From Terriglobia bacterium (lineage in GTDB: Bacteria > Acidobacteriota > Terriglobia > Terriglobales > Acidobacteriaceae), in the NCBI GenBank assembly GCA_032252755.1, contig JAVUPY010000023.1, positions 1-64,000 on the forward strand: a stretch of 64,000 bases of DNA. Reading direction: 5' to 3'. The notes under the pieces were generated by a model. That model saw only the letters and a program-made list of their open reading frames with translations. It made no database searches and had not been told where the DNA came from. A program made the translations under genes and the position numbers. Shown one piece after another: positions 17,381 through 26,900 of the stretch (positions are counted from its first letter, which is position 1; each line of letters opens with the position of its first letter).

Positions 17381-17440
17381 ATGGCGAAAAGTTCAGACTG
17401 TAGCCATAAAAGACTAAACAGTGAGGTGGCTGAGGCTTAG
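17381..17440 (+). CDS. 19-aa leader peptide or small protein
   Basis: The predicted product is MAKSSDCSHKRLNSEVAEA. The preceding AAAGGAGGTGGTCC (17366-17379) matches the complement of the conserved 16S rRNA 3' tail over 14 nt with one G-U, and GGAGG ends 7 nt before the ATG. Translation is therefore very likely if the RNA is made. The frame stays open for about 86 codons after the TAG, but that region includes the terminator, so readthrough is not assumed. Function unknown. Confidence 0.5.
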   Translation: MAKSSDCSHKRLNSEVAEA

Positions 17441-17610
17441 GGCGGATTCGCTCTAAACTCGCCGGATTCCGGTAGTTCTGGGATCTGTCGCAGGGTACGG
17501 TGCCCAGCGCAAGTCGCGGGGCCGAGCAACGGTGGACCGGAGCGTACATTGGGTTACGCGTGGTTCACTGGAGCGATAACCCGCCTCAGGCCAATCCCAA
17601 CAGCTAACCG

Positions 17611-17650
17611 AATGCCCGCCAGGCTACAGTGGCGGGCATTTTTATTTTTA
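17611..17650 (+). terminator. Rho-independent terminator
   Basis: Perfect 11-bp stem AATGCCCGCCA (17611-17621) / TGGCGGGCATT (17630-17640) with an 8-nt loop, followed by TTTATTTTTA. It ends the small transcription unit. Confidence 0.9.
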
Positions 17651-17752
17651 GCGCGATTAGCGAATCCAAAAGTTGACGAGGCTCGGACCGGGGAATAAGG
17701 TCGGCTGCATTATTAACTCCGAAGTTGCTGTCGCTCGTCCGGGAGGCGGACC

Positions 17753-18169
17753 GTGGCAACCAACGCGTTCATCGGACATCCCAAGCAGCCCAGTGAATCG
17801 GAGCTGGCGACGAAACTGGGCAAGAAGAAGCTGTTGTGGGATGAAGTGCTCGCGGAACTCGAGCGGCTCGGCGTGAGTGACCTGGAATGGACGTCGTATT
17901 CGCTCAAGTCGGGTTGGTCGCTGAAGGTGATCCGCAAGAAGCGCGTCATTGTGTACCTGAGCCCAATGCACGGAGGCTTTCGCGCCAGCTTTGCTCTCGG
18001 CGATAGAGCCGTTGCGGCAGCAAAGGCAAGTAAGCTTCCTCCGAAGATACTGAAGCTCGTTTCGAAAGGTACAAAGTACCCAGAGGGCACTGCGGTGCGG
18101 GTCGCGGTCGGAAGCCGCTCCGACGTCGCTACGGTTGCAAAACTCGCCACGATCAAACTTGCCAATTAA
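17753..18169 (+). CDS. DUF3788 family protein
   Basis: The 138-aa protein matches the DUF3788 layout: FIGHPKQPSESELATKLG at the N-terminus, LGKKKLLWDEVL, the SLKSGWSLKVIRKKRVIVYLSP core and GGFRASFALGDRAVAAAK. The function of the family is unknown; fold and size suggest a small soluble binding protein. The GTG at 17753 has GGGAGG upstream. It is monocistronic and convergent with ubiX. Confidence 0.85.
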   Translation: MATNAFIGHPKQPSESELATKLGKKKLLWDEVLAELERLGVSDLEWTSYSLKSGWSLKVIRKKRVIVYLSPMHGGFRASFALGDRAVAAAKASKLPPKILKLVSKGTKYPEGTAVRVAVGSRSDVATVAKLATIKLAN

Positions 18170-18251
18170 GAGCACTGGCCTGACGGATTGCTTCGTTTAA
18201 TCCCGGGCCGTTCTGCGATCGTGTTTCGCACCGCTGCGCGACCTGGCAGAT

Positions 18252-18866
18252 CTATCCCTTCCATACGTAGGCGTCGTTCTGCGGGAGGCCGATGTGTTTC
18301 AGGACGCGATTGCAGAACTCGCGGGCGATTTTGTCGATGGAGTCGGGGAGATTGTAGAAGGTTGGGATGAGGGGGTAGATAGTGGCGCCGGCGTCGGCGG
18401 CCAGGCCCATGTTGCGAATGTGGATCTTGTTGAGCGGGGTCTCGCGGACGCAGAGAACTAGGGGCTTCTTCTCTTTGAGGCAGACATCGGCGGCGCGGTC
18501 GACGAGGTGCTCGGCGATTCCGTTGGCGATACGGGCGAGGGTTCCCATGGAGCACGGTAGCACGATCATGCCATCGGTGGGGTAGGAGCCGCTGGCGATG
18601 TTGGCGCCGATATCGTCATTGGACTGGAGCTTGGTTTTCCGCGGTTCGCGCCCGAGCAGTTGCAGCAGCAGGCGATCGCGGCCGCGCAGGCCGAGTTCTT
18701 CGGCCATCACGCGCAGGGCGCTGTCGGACGGCACGAAATTGACGGTCTGAATGCGGGCATCCGATTCGAGGACAAGCAGCATCTCACGCGCGAATACCGC
18801 GCCGGAGGCTCCCGTCGTGGCGAGGGTCAGAGTGACCGGTTCTGTGTGCAGTCGGTCCTGCATCAA
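18252..18866 (-). CDS. ubiX: Flavin prenyltransferase UbiX
   Basis: The 204-aa enzyme makes prenylated FMN, the cofactor of UbiD-type decarboxylases. The FMN-binding N-terminus LATTGASGAVFAREML, the prenyl/FMN segment VLPCSMGTLARIANGIAEHLVDRAADV, the KKPLVLCVRETPLNKIHIRNM strand and the C-terminal IGLPQNDAYVWKG are all present and in order. No ubiD gene is in the window. An Asp-rich loop makes it slightly longer than E. coli UbiX. The first or second Met could start. Confidence 0.93.
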   Translation of the reverse strand: MMQDRLHTEPVTLTLATTGASGAVFAREMLLVLESDARIQTVNFVPSDSALRVMAEELGLRGRDRLLLQLLGREPRKTKLQSNDDIGANIASGSYPTDGMIVLPCSMGTLARIANGIAEHLVDRAADVCLKEKKPLVLCVRETPLNKIHIRNMGLAADAGATIYPLIPTFYNLPDSIDKIAREFCNRVLKHIGLPQNDAYVWKG

Positions 18867-18921
18867 AGGTAGGGTAGTCGGTCGAGTGGCTTAACGGCAA
18901 CTCTGATCGAGAGGTTACTGC

Positions 18922-18934
18922 CGGGCAGAGCCCG
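18922..18934. repeat. Short palindrome CGGGCAGAGCCCG
   Basis: 5-bp stem with an AGA loop, followed by ACGCTACGA. It lies in the ubiX/ChaN-like divergent gap and resembles the GGCTGAAGCC-type palindromes elsewhere in the window. Confidence 0.4.
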
Positions 18935-18954
18935 ACGCTACGACCTCGGGGCCC

Positions 18955-20649
18955 GTGAGTAAGATGTCAGTACCCTCGCGAATCCGGATGCGGCGCAGCG
19001 CAGCACAGCTCCACGCACTGGCGAAAGTCGAAAGAGAGATTCGCGCGACCGACCACCATTCAAGGCGCAAGTATCTGCGCGATTTCAGCGAAGCCTTCAC
19101 GGAATATTCCAAAGTCCTGCAACCGGAGCAGCTTGCGGCAGAGTTCGATGCCACCGACATCCTGCTGGTCGGCGATTATCACGCATTGCCTAATTGCCAG
19201 CAGTTCGCGGCGGAGTTGGTGGAGAAGTTGTGTGCGAGTGGCAATCGGGTGGTGCTTGGGCTGGAGATGATCTTCGCGCGGGATCAGAAGATTCTTGACG
19301 AATGGCAGCAGGGGCGGCTGAGCGACGAAGAGTTGCGGCAGAAGATCCGGCACGACCAGGAGTGGGGATACGATTGGGAGCCTACACGCGAGTTGCTGCT
19401 GAGGGCGAGAGCGGCCGGAGCGATATTGCGCGGGCTGGATTGTTTGCCGCGCGGCGACCTTCGGCGTATTTCGCGGCGCGACCGACATGCCGCGCTCGAA
19501 ATCAAAGATATTCGCTTCGATCATCCTGATGCCAAGATCGTGGTGCTATTCGGCGAGTCTCATCTTGCGCCGCAGCATCTGCCGAAGCTGGTTCGGACGG
19601 CACTCCCGAGTGCGCGCGTACTGACTGTTCTGCAAAATGTCGATGCACTCTACTGGCAGGCTTCCGGGGAGCCCGGCGATGCGGCTCGCGCGGTGCGCGT
19701 GGATGAGGATACGGTTTGCGTTTTCAACGCGACTCCTCTGGAGAAGTACGAACGCTACCGGTTGTGCATCGAGCGCTGGCGTCAGGAGAGGCCGGGGACG
19801 CCGGATGTGGGCCCGACTTTCTACAACCTGGTGCACGCGCTGTTGCAGTTTCTGAACCTCGATGAGGACGCAGCGTTTGGTAAGGCGCGGTTTGAATCAG
19901 AACTACTGCCGAGCGTGATTTCGGTCGAGGATGGGGACGATCTCTCGGGGGTGCTGGAGCGACCGCAGCGTGCTGTATTGACGGCGGGGCCGGCGACACG
20001 GCAAAGGATGAGTAAGGCCTATGTACGGGCGACTCGCGAGCGGCTCCGCCTGGCAGGGTGCTGCTATCTGCCTGAGTTGAACACCGTACTTGTGCAGAAA
20101 CTCGAGATGAGCAGGGCAGCGGAAGAGGCAGCGCGGTTTGTTTGTTGCGCGGGATGGGGAGAGATCGGGCTGCCGGGCGGCGATTCGTCAGGCGAACGGG
20201 CGTTCTATCGCGCGTGCCTGCAACACGCCCTGGTCGAATACGGGTCGCGGGTGCTGTGCCCGGGGCGGGAATCGGTACGCGATTACGACGTTTATGCCCT
20301 TTACGGCAAGAATCGTGAGCAGATGGAAAGCCATTTGGGACTGAGCTACTGCGAATTTATCCGGCTCATCGACTTCGTCGTTCTGCACCGCGATTTCGAG
20401 CGCAATGCACGGGAATACCGAGTCGTTCCGGAACTGATACGCGAGGGACGCGGATACTCGGCGGAAAAGTTCGCATTCGCGACACAGTGGCTTGGGAAGC
20501 TGCTGGGACGGGAGTTGTACGAGGCTTATCTGCGTGGCTCAGTAGCGAAGCGTAGCGTGAGCCGGTTGTTTCGGCGTCGCGCGGAAAAGCCTAAGGCGGC
20601 GTACTTCCACCTGGCGCGGCTATGCGGGCGGCATCGCCGGTTCGCGTAA
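18955..20649 (+). CDS. ChaN-like domain protein with long C-terminal extension
   Basis: The 564-aa protein's first roughly 250 residues match the ChaN/cofactor-haem-binding superfamily: ILLVGDYHALPNCQQFAAEL, VVLGLEMIFARDQKILDEWQ and IVVLFGESHLAPQHLPKLV, with the conserved His in the DYHA and GESH motifs. It lacks a signal peptide or lipobox, unlike E. coli ChaN. The remaining 300 residues have no family I recognise and include an Arg-rich end (RGSVAKRSVSRLFRRR). The start is GTG at 18955 or ATG at 18964. Iron or haem handling is possible but not shown. Confidence 0.75.
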   Translation: MSKMSVPSRIRMRRSAAQLHALAKVEREIRATDHHSRRKYLRDFSEAFTEYSKVLQPEQLAAEFDATDILLVGDYHALPNCQQFAAELVEKLCASGNRVVLGLEMIFARDQKILDEWQQGRLSDEELRQKIRHDQEWGYDWEPTRELLLRARAAGAILRGLDCLPRGDLRRISRRDRHAALEIKDIRFDHPDAKIVVLFGESHLAPQHLPKLVRTALPSARVLTVLQNVDALYWQASGEPGDAARAVRVDEDTVCVFNATPLEKYERYRLCIERWRQERPGTPDVGPTFYNLVHALLQFLNLDEDAAFGKARFESELLPSVISVEDGDDLSGVLERPQRAVLTAGPATRQRMSKAYVRATRERLRLAGCCYLPELNTVLVQKLEMSRAAEEAARFVCCAGWGEIGLPGGDSSGERAFYRACLQHALVEYGSRVLCPGRESVRDYDVYALYGKNREQMESHLGLSYCEFIRLIDFVVLHRDFERNAREYRVVPELIREGRGYSAEKFAFATQWLGKLLGRELYEAYLRGSVAKRSVSRLFRRRAEKPKAAYFHLARLCGRHRRFA

Positions 20650-20783
20650 TTCTTACCTTAGAGAGATGATCGGCCTCCAACCATTCCGTGAAAAATTGCC
20701 TCCTACTCTCCCAAAAGTCGAATTACCCGTTTGTGCTATCGCATTCCACAGAGGTGGTGCATGCCCGGGAGAATGGAAAAGCC

Positions 20784-20972
20784 ATGGAATCGAAACAGGA
20801 TATTGGCTTGGTGTCGTCGAAAACAATTCAGCAGGAAGTTGAACGTCGCCGTTTGTACCTGGCGAATTCCGATGCTTCGGCGCAGGGCGCGGAAGACGCT
20901 CTCACGGTCGCGTCGCGACAGGTCTTCGAGGAATTGTTGACCAGGTTTGCAGCAACCAACAAGGCGGCGTGA
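20784..20972 (+). CDS. Small hypothetical protein
   Basis: The 62-aa soluble, helical protein (MESKQDIGLVSSKTIQQEVE at the start, FEELLTRFAATNKAA at the end) lies 53 bp upstream of ppc in the same direction. A GGGAG about 13 nt upstream supports the ATG weakly; a GTG 96 nt earlier is also open. No family is recognised. Confidence 0.5.
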   Translation: MESKQDIGLVSSKTIQQEVERRRLYLANSDASAQGAEDALTVASRQVFEELLTRFAATNKAA

Positions 20973-21025
20973 GTCGATGTTGCGGTGGCTTTCGAAATGT
21001 CTGTGCACACTCATACAATGGGTAA

Positions 21026-23791
21026 ATGGATGGTAAGCCGTTGTGGGCGGCTGACGATCAGCAGGAACGCCTGGCTGAGCTGACCGCGAGCACCGACGAT
21101 GCGCGCAAAGAGCTGCCGCTGCGGCGCGATGTGCGTTCGCTGGGAATCCTGCTGGGACGCGTACTGGTAGAGCAGGCGGGACAAGAACTGTTTGACGTTG
21201 TCGAGGACCTGCGCCGGAAGTTCATTGCGCATCGGGATCAGAAGACGGCGGGGTCTGCTGCGGCTGACCCCCTATTGCAACAGGCAAAAGACATTGTTGC
21301 GTCGCTCGACGCAACGGCCGCATACCGGGTGACGAAGGCATTTTCCGCTTACTTCGAACTGACCAACCTGGCAGAAACGAATCACCGCAAGCGCCGGCGG
21401 CGGGCGAGAGAGCTATATGGCTCGCAGGCGCCGGTGGCGGGGACGTTTCGTGGGACGCTCGTTCGCCTGAAGGAGGCCGGGGTAACGGGGGAGCAGGCCC
21501 TCGCGGCATTGGGGAATGTGCTGGTAGAACCGGTGTTCACGGCGCATCCGACGGAGATTGCACGACGCACGATTTTGCTGAAACGCGGACGGGTGGCACG
21601 GCAACTGGAACTGCTGGATGAGTTACCGCTTCCGGAGGCGCTTGCACAAGAGTGCGAAGACGTGATGCTGGCGGAGATTTCCGGGCTTTGGCAGACGGAC
21701 GAGATTCGAATGAGCCGGCCCACGGTGGCAGATGAGATTCGTTTCGGGTTGAGCTATTTCCCGCTGTCGCTTTTCGAGACGCTTCCCAAAATTTACGACG
21801 AAATCAGCGATTCGTTTCGACGCGTCTACGGGATCGAGATGGAGCCGGCGGAATTGCCGATCTGCCTACGCTTTGGGTCGTGGATCGGCGGCGATCGGGA
21901 TGGGAACCCGTATGTGTCGCCGGCATGCACGAGCGAGGCGCTGAAGCTGGCACGGCAGACGGTGCTAGACGACTACATTTCGGCGGTGCGATTGCTGGCT
22001 CGAAGAATCAGTGTGTCGGATCACCAGGTAGCGATTTCGGCAGAGGTGAAGGCACGGCTCGAACAATATGAGCGCACGATCGGCGAGCCTGCAGACGAGT
22101 TGAACAGAACTTCGGGGCACGAGTTCTATAGGCGGTTGTTCCTGATCGTGGCGGCGCGTCTGCGGTATGCGCGCGATGAGAGCGGAAATCCGAAGGCGTA
22201 CAGGTCGGCAGCGGAGTTTGAGAGTGATTTGAAACTGGTGCGCGAGAGTTTGGGAGCCCACGACGGGTCACGGCTTGCGCTGAAGATTCTTGACCCAGTA
22301 CTGCTGCGGGCGAGGACGTTTGGGTTCAAGCTGCATACGCTGGACATCCGGCAGCATGCGCGTGTGCATGCTGCGGCGTTGAAGGAGGTTTCGGAGAAGG
22401 CGACGCTGAGTTCGAGCGAGATCGCGAAGCCGTTGACGGAACGGTCAGCCGAGCTGCTGGAGACTATGCGAACCATCGCGCGAGAGAAGGCGTTGCGGGG
22501 CGGTGATGTGATCCGAAGCTACATCATCAGCGGCGTTGAATGTGAGCAGGACATTTTTGCCGTGCTCCAGCTGGCGGCGCTTGCGGGTGTGCGAGTTGAG
22601 GGCAGCGAGGACGACCTTGGGCTAATGCCGGTGCCGCTGTTCGAGTCGATTGATTCGCTGCGGCGGTCGCCGGAGATCATGCGGCGGATGTGGAGCGATA
22701 AAGAATATCGGGCGCTGGTGGAGAGTTGGGGCGGATGGCAGGAGATCATGCTCGGCTATTCGGATTCGAACAAAGACGGTGGGATGCTCACGAGCACGTG
22801 GGAACTGCACAAGGCGCACCAGTCGCTGCATGAGGTTGCTCGCCAGTTTGGGGTGAAGCTGCGGCTGTTTCATGGTCGTGGAGGCACGGTTGGACGGGGT
22901 GGCGGGCCGACGCACTCGGCGATCCTGGCGCAACCGGCCGGGGCGTTCTCGGGATGGTTTCGGCTGACCGAGCAGGGAGAGGTTCTCAACTGGAAATATG
23001 CCGACACGGTGCTCGCGGAGTGGAACCTGGAGATCATGGTGGCGGCGTCGCTGGAATCGTTTTTGCGGCGGCCAAGAATCGATGAAGGGGCGCGAGCGGC
23101 GATAAGGGAGTGCATGGAGACGATTTCCGCGGATGCGTTCGCGTTCTATCGAAGGCACATCGCGGAGGATCCCGAGGTGCTGCAGTACTTCGAAGAGGCT
23201 ACCCCGGTGAACGAATTGGAACATGCGCGGATCGGATCGCGGCCGGCGCGGCGAAGCGGCGCGAGAACATTGGCTGAACTGCGGGCGATTCCTTGGGTGT
23301 TCGGGTGGATGCAGAGCCGTCACGCGCTGCCGGCGTGGTTCGGCGTGGGGTATGCGCTGGAGCGGTTTACGGAGCGCGGAGGCGATGCTAAGGCTCTATT
23401 AGAACGCATGCGCAAGGAGTTCCTGCTGTTCGAGCACATGATTGCCAACGTTGAGATTGGAATGGCAAAGGCCGACATGGCGATTGCCCATCTTTATTCT
23501 TCGCTGGTGACGGATGCGGGCGTGCGCGATCGCGTGTACGGGATGCTTATTGAGGAGTTCGAGAGAACGCGGCGGGTGCTGCTGGAGATCACGGGTCAGA
23601 AGGTGCTGCTGGAGCGCAACCCGGTGCTGTCGCGGTCGATACAGCTTCGTAATCCATACGTCGATCCACTAAGCCTGATCCAAGTAGAGCTAATGCGACG
23701 CAAGCGGAACGGGGAGGAGAGCGAAGAGTTGAATTACGCGCTGGCCTCAACGATGAACGGGATTGCCGCGGGACTGCACAATACGGGGTGA
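21026..23791 (+). CDS. ppc: Phosphoenolpyruvate carboxylase
   Basis: The 921-aa enzyme carboxylates PEP to oxaloacetate, an anaplerotic feed to the TCA cycle. The catalytic His is in VFTAHPTEIARRTIL (about residue 173). GYSDSNKDGG and the glycine-rich FHGRGGTVGRGGGPTH loop bind PEP and bicarbonate. The C-terminus ends with the family's NGIAAGLHNTG. Full length with no signs of damage. The start is the ATG at 21026, with only a weak ribosome site. Confidence 0.97.
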   Translation: MDGKPLWAADDQQERLAELTASTDDARKELPLRRDVRSLGILLGRVLVEQAGQELFDVVEDLRRKFIAHRDQKTAGSAAADPLLQQAKDIVASLDATAAYRVTKAFSAYFELTNLAETNHRKRRRRARELYGSQAPVAGTFRGTLVRLKEAGVTGEQALAALGNVLVEPVFTAHPTEIARRTILLKRGRVARQLELLDELPLPEALAQECEDVMLAEISGLWQTDEIRMSRPTVADEIRFGLSYFPLSLFETLPKIYDEISDSFRRVYGIEMEPAELPICLRFGSWIGGDRDGNPYVSPACTSEALKLARQTVLDDYISAVRLLARRISVSDHQVAISAEVKARLEQYERTIGEPADELNRTSGHEFYRRLFLIVAARLRYARDESGNPKAYRSAAEFESDLKLVRESLGAHDGSRLALKILDPVLLRARTFGFKLHTLDIRQHARVHAAALKEVSEKATLSSSEIAKPLTERSAELLETMRTIAREKALRGGDVIRSYIISGVECEQDIFAVLQLAALAGVRVEGSEDDLGLMPVPLFESIDSLRRSPEIMRRMWSDKEYRALVESWGGWQEIMLGYSDSNKDGGMLTSTWELHKAHQSLHEVARQFGVKLRLFHGRGGTVGRGGGPTHSAILAQPAGAFSGWFRLTEQGEVLNWKYADTVLAEWNLEIMVAASLESFLRRPRIDEGARAAIRECMETISADAFAFYRRHIAEDPEVLQYFEEATPVNELEHARIGSRPARRSGARTLAELRAIPWVFGWMQSRHALPAWFGVGYALERFTERGGDAKALLERMRKEFLLFEHMIANVEIGMAKADMAIAHLYSSLVTDAGVRDRVYGMLIEEFERTRRVLLEITGQKVLLERNPVLSRSIQLRNPYVDPLSLIQVELMRRKRNGEESEELNYALASTMNGIAAGLHNTG

Positions 23792-23865
23792 GTGTGGGCC
23801 GGGTGCGCCTTCAGACTGCCATTAGCAGGTGGTGCCATCCTCCTAAAAAAAAGAGGGCCGAAATC

Positions 23866-23895
23866 TTGACGCGGCACTCACGAAATTACTATTCT
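23866..23895 (+). promoter_or_regulatory. Sigma-70-type promoter for TonB receptor
   Basis: TTGACG (23866-23871), 17-18-bp spacer, CTATTC/TATTCT at 23889-23895. It leaves a leader of about 45 nt before the TonB-receptor ATG. Confidence 0.5.
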
Positions 23896-23944
23896 TAACC
23901 ACCCCATTCGTACCCACAGTTTTCACAGAAAAGGTGAGGATAAG

Positions 23945-26900
23945 ATGCTACGCCGATCAAGCGTTGCAGTATGCGTGCTTCTTTTTACCGTTTTCGGGAT
24001 GTTGGTTGGCACATCTCTGGCGCAGGATGCCACCGGCACCGTTCTCGGTACCGTCGTTGACCCCCAAGGTTCGGTCATTCCAAATGTTCAGGTGACCGTG
24101 ACTAATACAGCGACAGCACAGAAAAGCGTTACGAAATCCGGCCCAGATGGTTCGTTTCGCGTTCTCAATCTCCCGATTGGCGAGTACACGGTTGCCGCCG
24201 AGGGAGCAGGGTTCCAGAAACTGGTTACCAGTCCACAGAAGCTGCAGATTAACCAGAACCTGAGGATCGACCTTCACATGAAGGTCGGAAGCACGGAACA
24301 GACAGTTGAGGTCACGACCGGCGCAGTAGCGGTTGAGACGGTAAACTCGACGGTGGGCGAGTCGGTCAGTGGGCGCTCGATACAGGATCTGCCGCTGAAC
24401 GGACGCGATACGCTTTCACTTGCACTTTCGCAGCCTGGTGTAACGGAAACCAACGATGACACTGGCGCGGCCGGACAATTCAGTATCGCCGGTGGACGAA
24501 GCGATTCGGTTACGTTCCTGCTGGATGGCGGGGTTAACAACAACCTGCTGGACAACAGTGTTGTCTACAATCCCAATCCCGATACCGTCGCGGAGTTCCG
24601 CGTTCTCCAGAACAACTACACGGCCGAGTACGGACGCAACGGCGGCGGCATCGTCAGCGTGGTAACCAAGTCGGGAACGAACCAGTTCCACGGCAGCGTG
24701 TTCGATTATCTACGCAACGATGCGATGGATGCGAACAGCTACTTTAATAAGGTTAATGGTCTGCCGCGCGATGTTCTGAAACGGAATCAATTCGGCGCCA
24801 CGCTCGGCGGCCCGATCGTGAAGGACAAGTTCTTCTTCTTCGTCGGCTACCAGGGGCAACGGCAGTCGAGGGTTGAAACCCCCAGCAGCGGCGGCACAAC
24901 AACGGTGTTCACGCCGGCTGAGTTGGGCGGGGATTTCTCTCAATCGGCAGACAAGAACGCAGTAGCCGCTTTCCTGGCTGCGAATCCGTATTTCCAACCC
25001 GATTCAAACCTGGCGTCTCAGGGAATCATCGATCCGACGAAGATCGATCCGGTGGCGGAGAAGTATATTGCGGCGGGACTGATTCCGACCGCCGCGAACG
25101 GCGAATTGGCGGCACGTGGAAGTTCTACGGACAACCGTAACGAGCTGACGGTGAAGCTCGACTACGCGATTACCCCGAATGACAAGTTGTCAGTGACACT
25201 TGGCGAAAGCCGCGTCGATCAGCTTGACCCATTCCGTTTTGCGAACGTGAATGGATTCCCGAATATCTATAAGACTAACGATTATTTCTCGAATATCGCT
25301 TACGTGAAGACTTTTTCGAGTACGCTGCTGAACGAATTCCGCTTTACAGGTCAGCGGAACAATCACCAGCAGGCACTTCCGGGCAAGAACCTGCCCAAGG
25401 CTGCCGATTTGGGCGTCGGCATTACGCCCGACTTTTCGGCTGGTCCGCCGCTTCTCAGCTTCGACTCCGGGATGAACATCGGTTTCAGCTACCAGGGACC
25501 GACGACGCTGGTTAACAACACCTTCTCTTATTCAGACACCTTGAGTTGGGTGAAGGGACGCCACACGTTCAAGTTCGGTGGCGGCTTCACGCCATACCAG
25601 AACAACACGCTTTACGACTTCATTGGGGACGGCTGGTTCGACTTTTACAGCGGTGCCGGTACCAACGGTTCCGGTAGCGGCTTTGCCGATTTCCTGATGG
25701 GTATTCCGGGCGACTACTTCCAATACCCGGATGCACCTTCGAACATCCGGAGCAAGAACACCTTCATCTTCGGACAGGACGAATGGCGGGTCGGCCGTCG
25801 CCTGGTGCTGACCTACGGGTTGAGGTACGAGTACAGCACGCCGAAACTCGACACCAAGGGCCGTAGCTTCTCGATTATTCCAGGTCTGCAGTCGACACGT
25901 TTCACGAATGCACCGGAGGGAACCGTGTTTCCGGGCGACAAGGGCGCACCAAACGGCGCGAATTTTCCGGACAAAAACGATTTCGCACCACGTTTCGGCT
26001 TTGCCTTTGATCCGCTGGGAGACGGTAAGTGGAGCATCCGCGGTGGCATCGGTGTGTTCTATGACATTCTGAAAGGCGAGGACAACCTGCAGTTCAACGG
26101 ACAGCCGCCGTTCTTCTCCTCCGTGGGACTGTTTTTCGACTCCCCGCAGAGTTCAGCATATGCGTGCCCGAACGGAGCGGGAACGAGCGGAAGCGGTTTC
26201 CTGTGCGACCCATTTGGTTCCTCGGGCTCTGTGAACCCATTCCCCTCGACTCCTCCCGCGCAGAACATCGACTTTGGAGCGGCGGGCTTCCTTCCCATCA
26301 ACGGCGGGGGCGCGGTTTACCTCGTCGATCCACACATTCGCACGCCTTACACGTACCAGTACAACTTGAGCGTCGAGCACGAACTGGCCAGGGGTACGCT
26401 GCTTGAGATCGCGTATGTTGGCAGCAGTTCGCACAAGCTGACATCGCTGCAGGACATCAACCCGATGGACGGGAGCGGCGCCCGGACCCTCAATGAGAAT
26501 CCGGCGCTGGATGCCTGCAACAACGATCCGAACAACTGGCTCGGCGGCTGCTACGCCAACCTTCCGGAATTCAGGAACGTTGGTACGCAGTCGTACAACG
26601 CGCTGGACACTCGCCTGACGCGGCAGCTTACCGATACTGCAGGACTGGGCAGAACCTACTTCACCTTCGGGTATACCTGGTCGCATTCGATCGATAATGT
26701 CTCCGGGTTCCGCGAGCGCAGCTACCAGGTGCCTGCGGGGAATCCGAAGGCTTTTCGAGCCAGTTCCGACCAGGACTTACGGCACCGGATCACCTTCTCA
26801 GGCGGCTGGGATATGGCCGTGGACCGGTGGTGGGGATCGGGTCCGAAGCGTTTGACGCAAGGTTGGAGCATCTTCCCGATCTTCACGTGGCGCACGGGTT

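Larger units (their letters stand above)
17358..17650 (+). ncRNA. Candidate small structured or dual-function RNA
   Basis: A self-contained transcription unit of roughly 290 nt lies in a 560-bp intergenic region. It has its own promoter, a 19-codon ORF with an extended Shine-Dalgarno, about 170 nt of GC-rich sequence with several possible stems, and an intrinsic terminator. The possible stems include GGCG/CGCC near 17441-17464 and a long-range TGAGGC/GCCTCA pairing between about 17430 and 17585. It lacks the diagnostic motifs of SRP RNA, RNase P and tmRNA. The family is not recognised; Acidobacteria-specific Rfam families would be the first comparison. Confidence 0.5.

Noticed and set aside
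17441-17698. 86-codon open frame continuing after the TAG of the 19-codon ORF (stop-codon readthrough)
   Set aside because: The frame runs through the intrinsic terminator stem and T tract, and an open stretch of this length is not rare at this GC.
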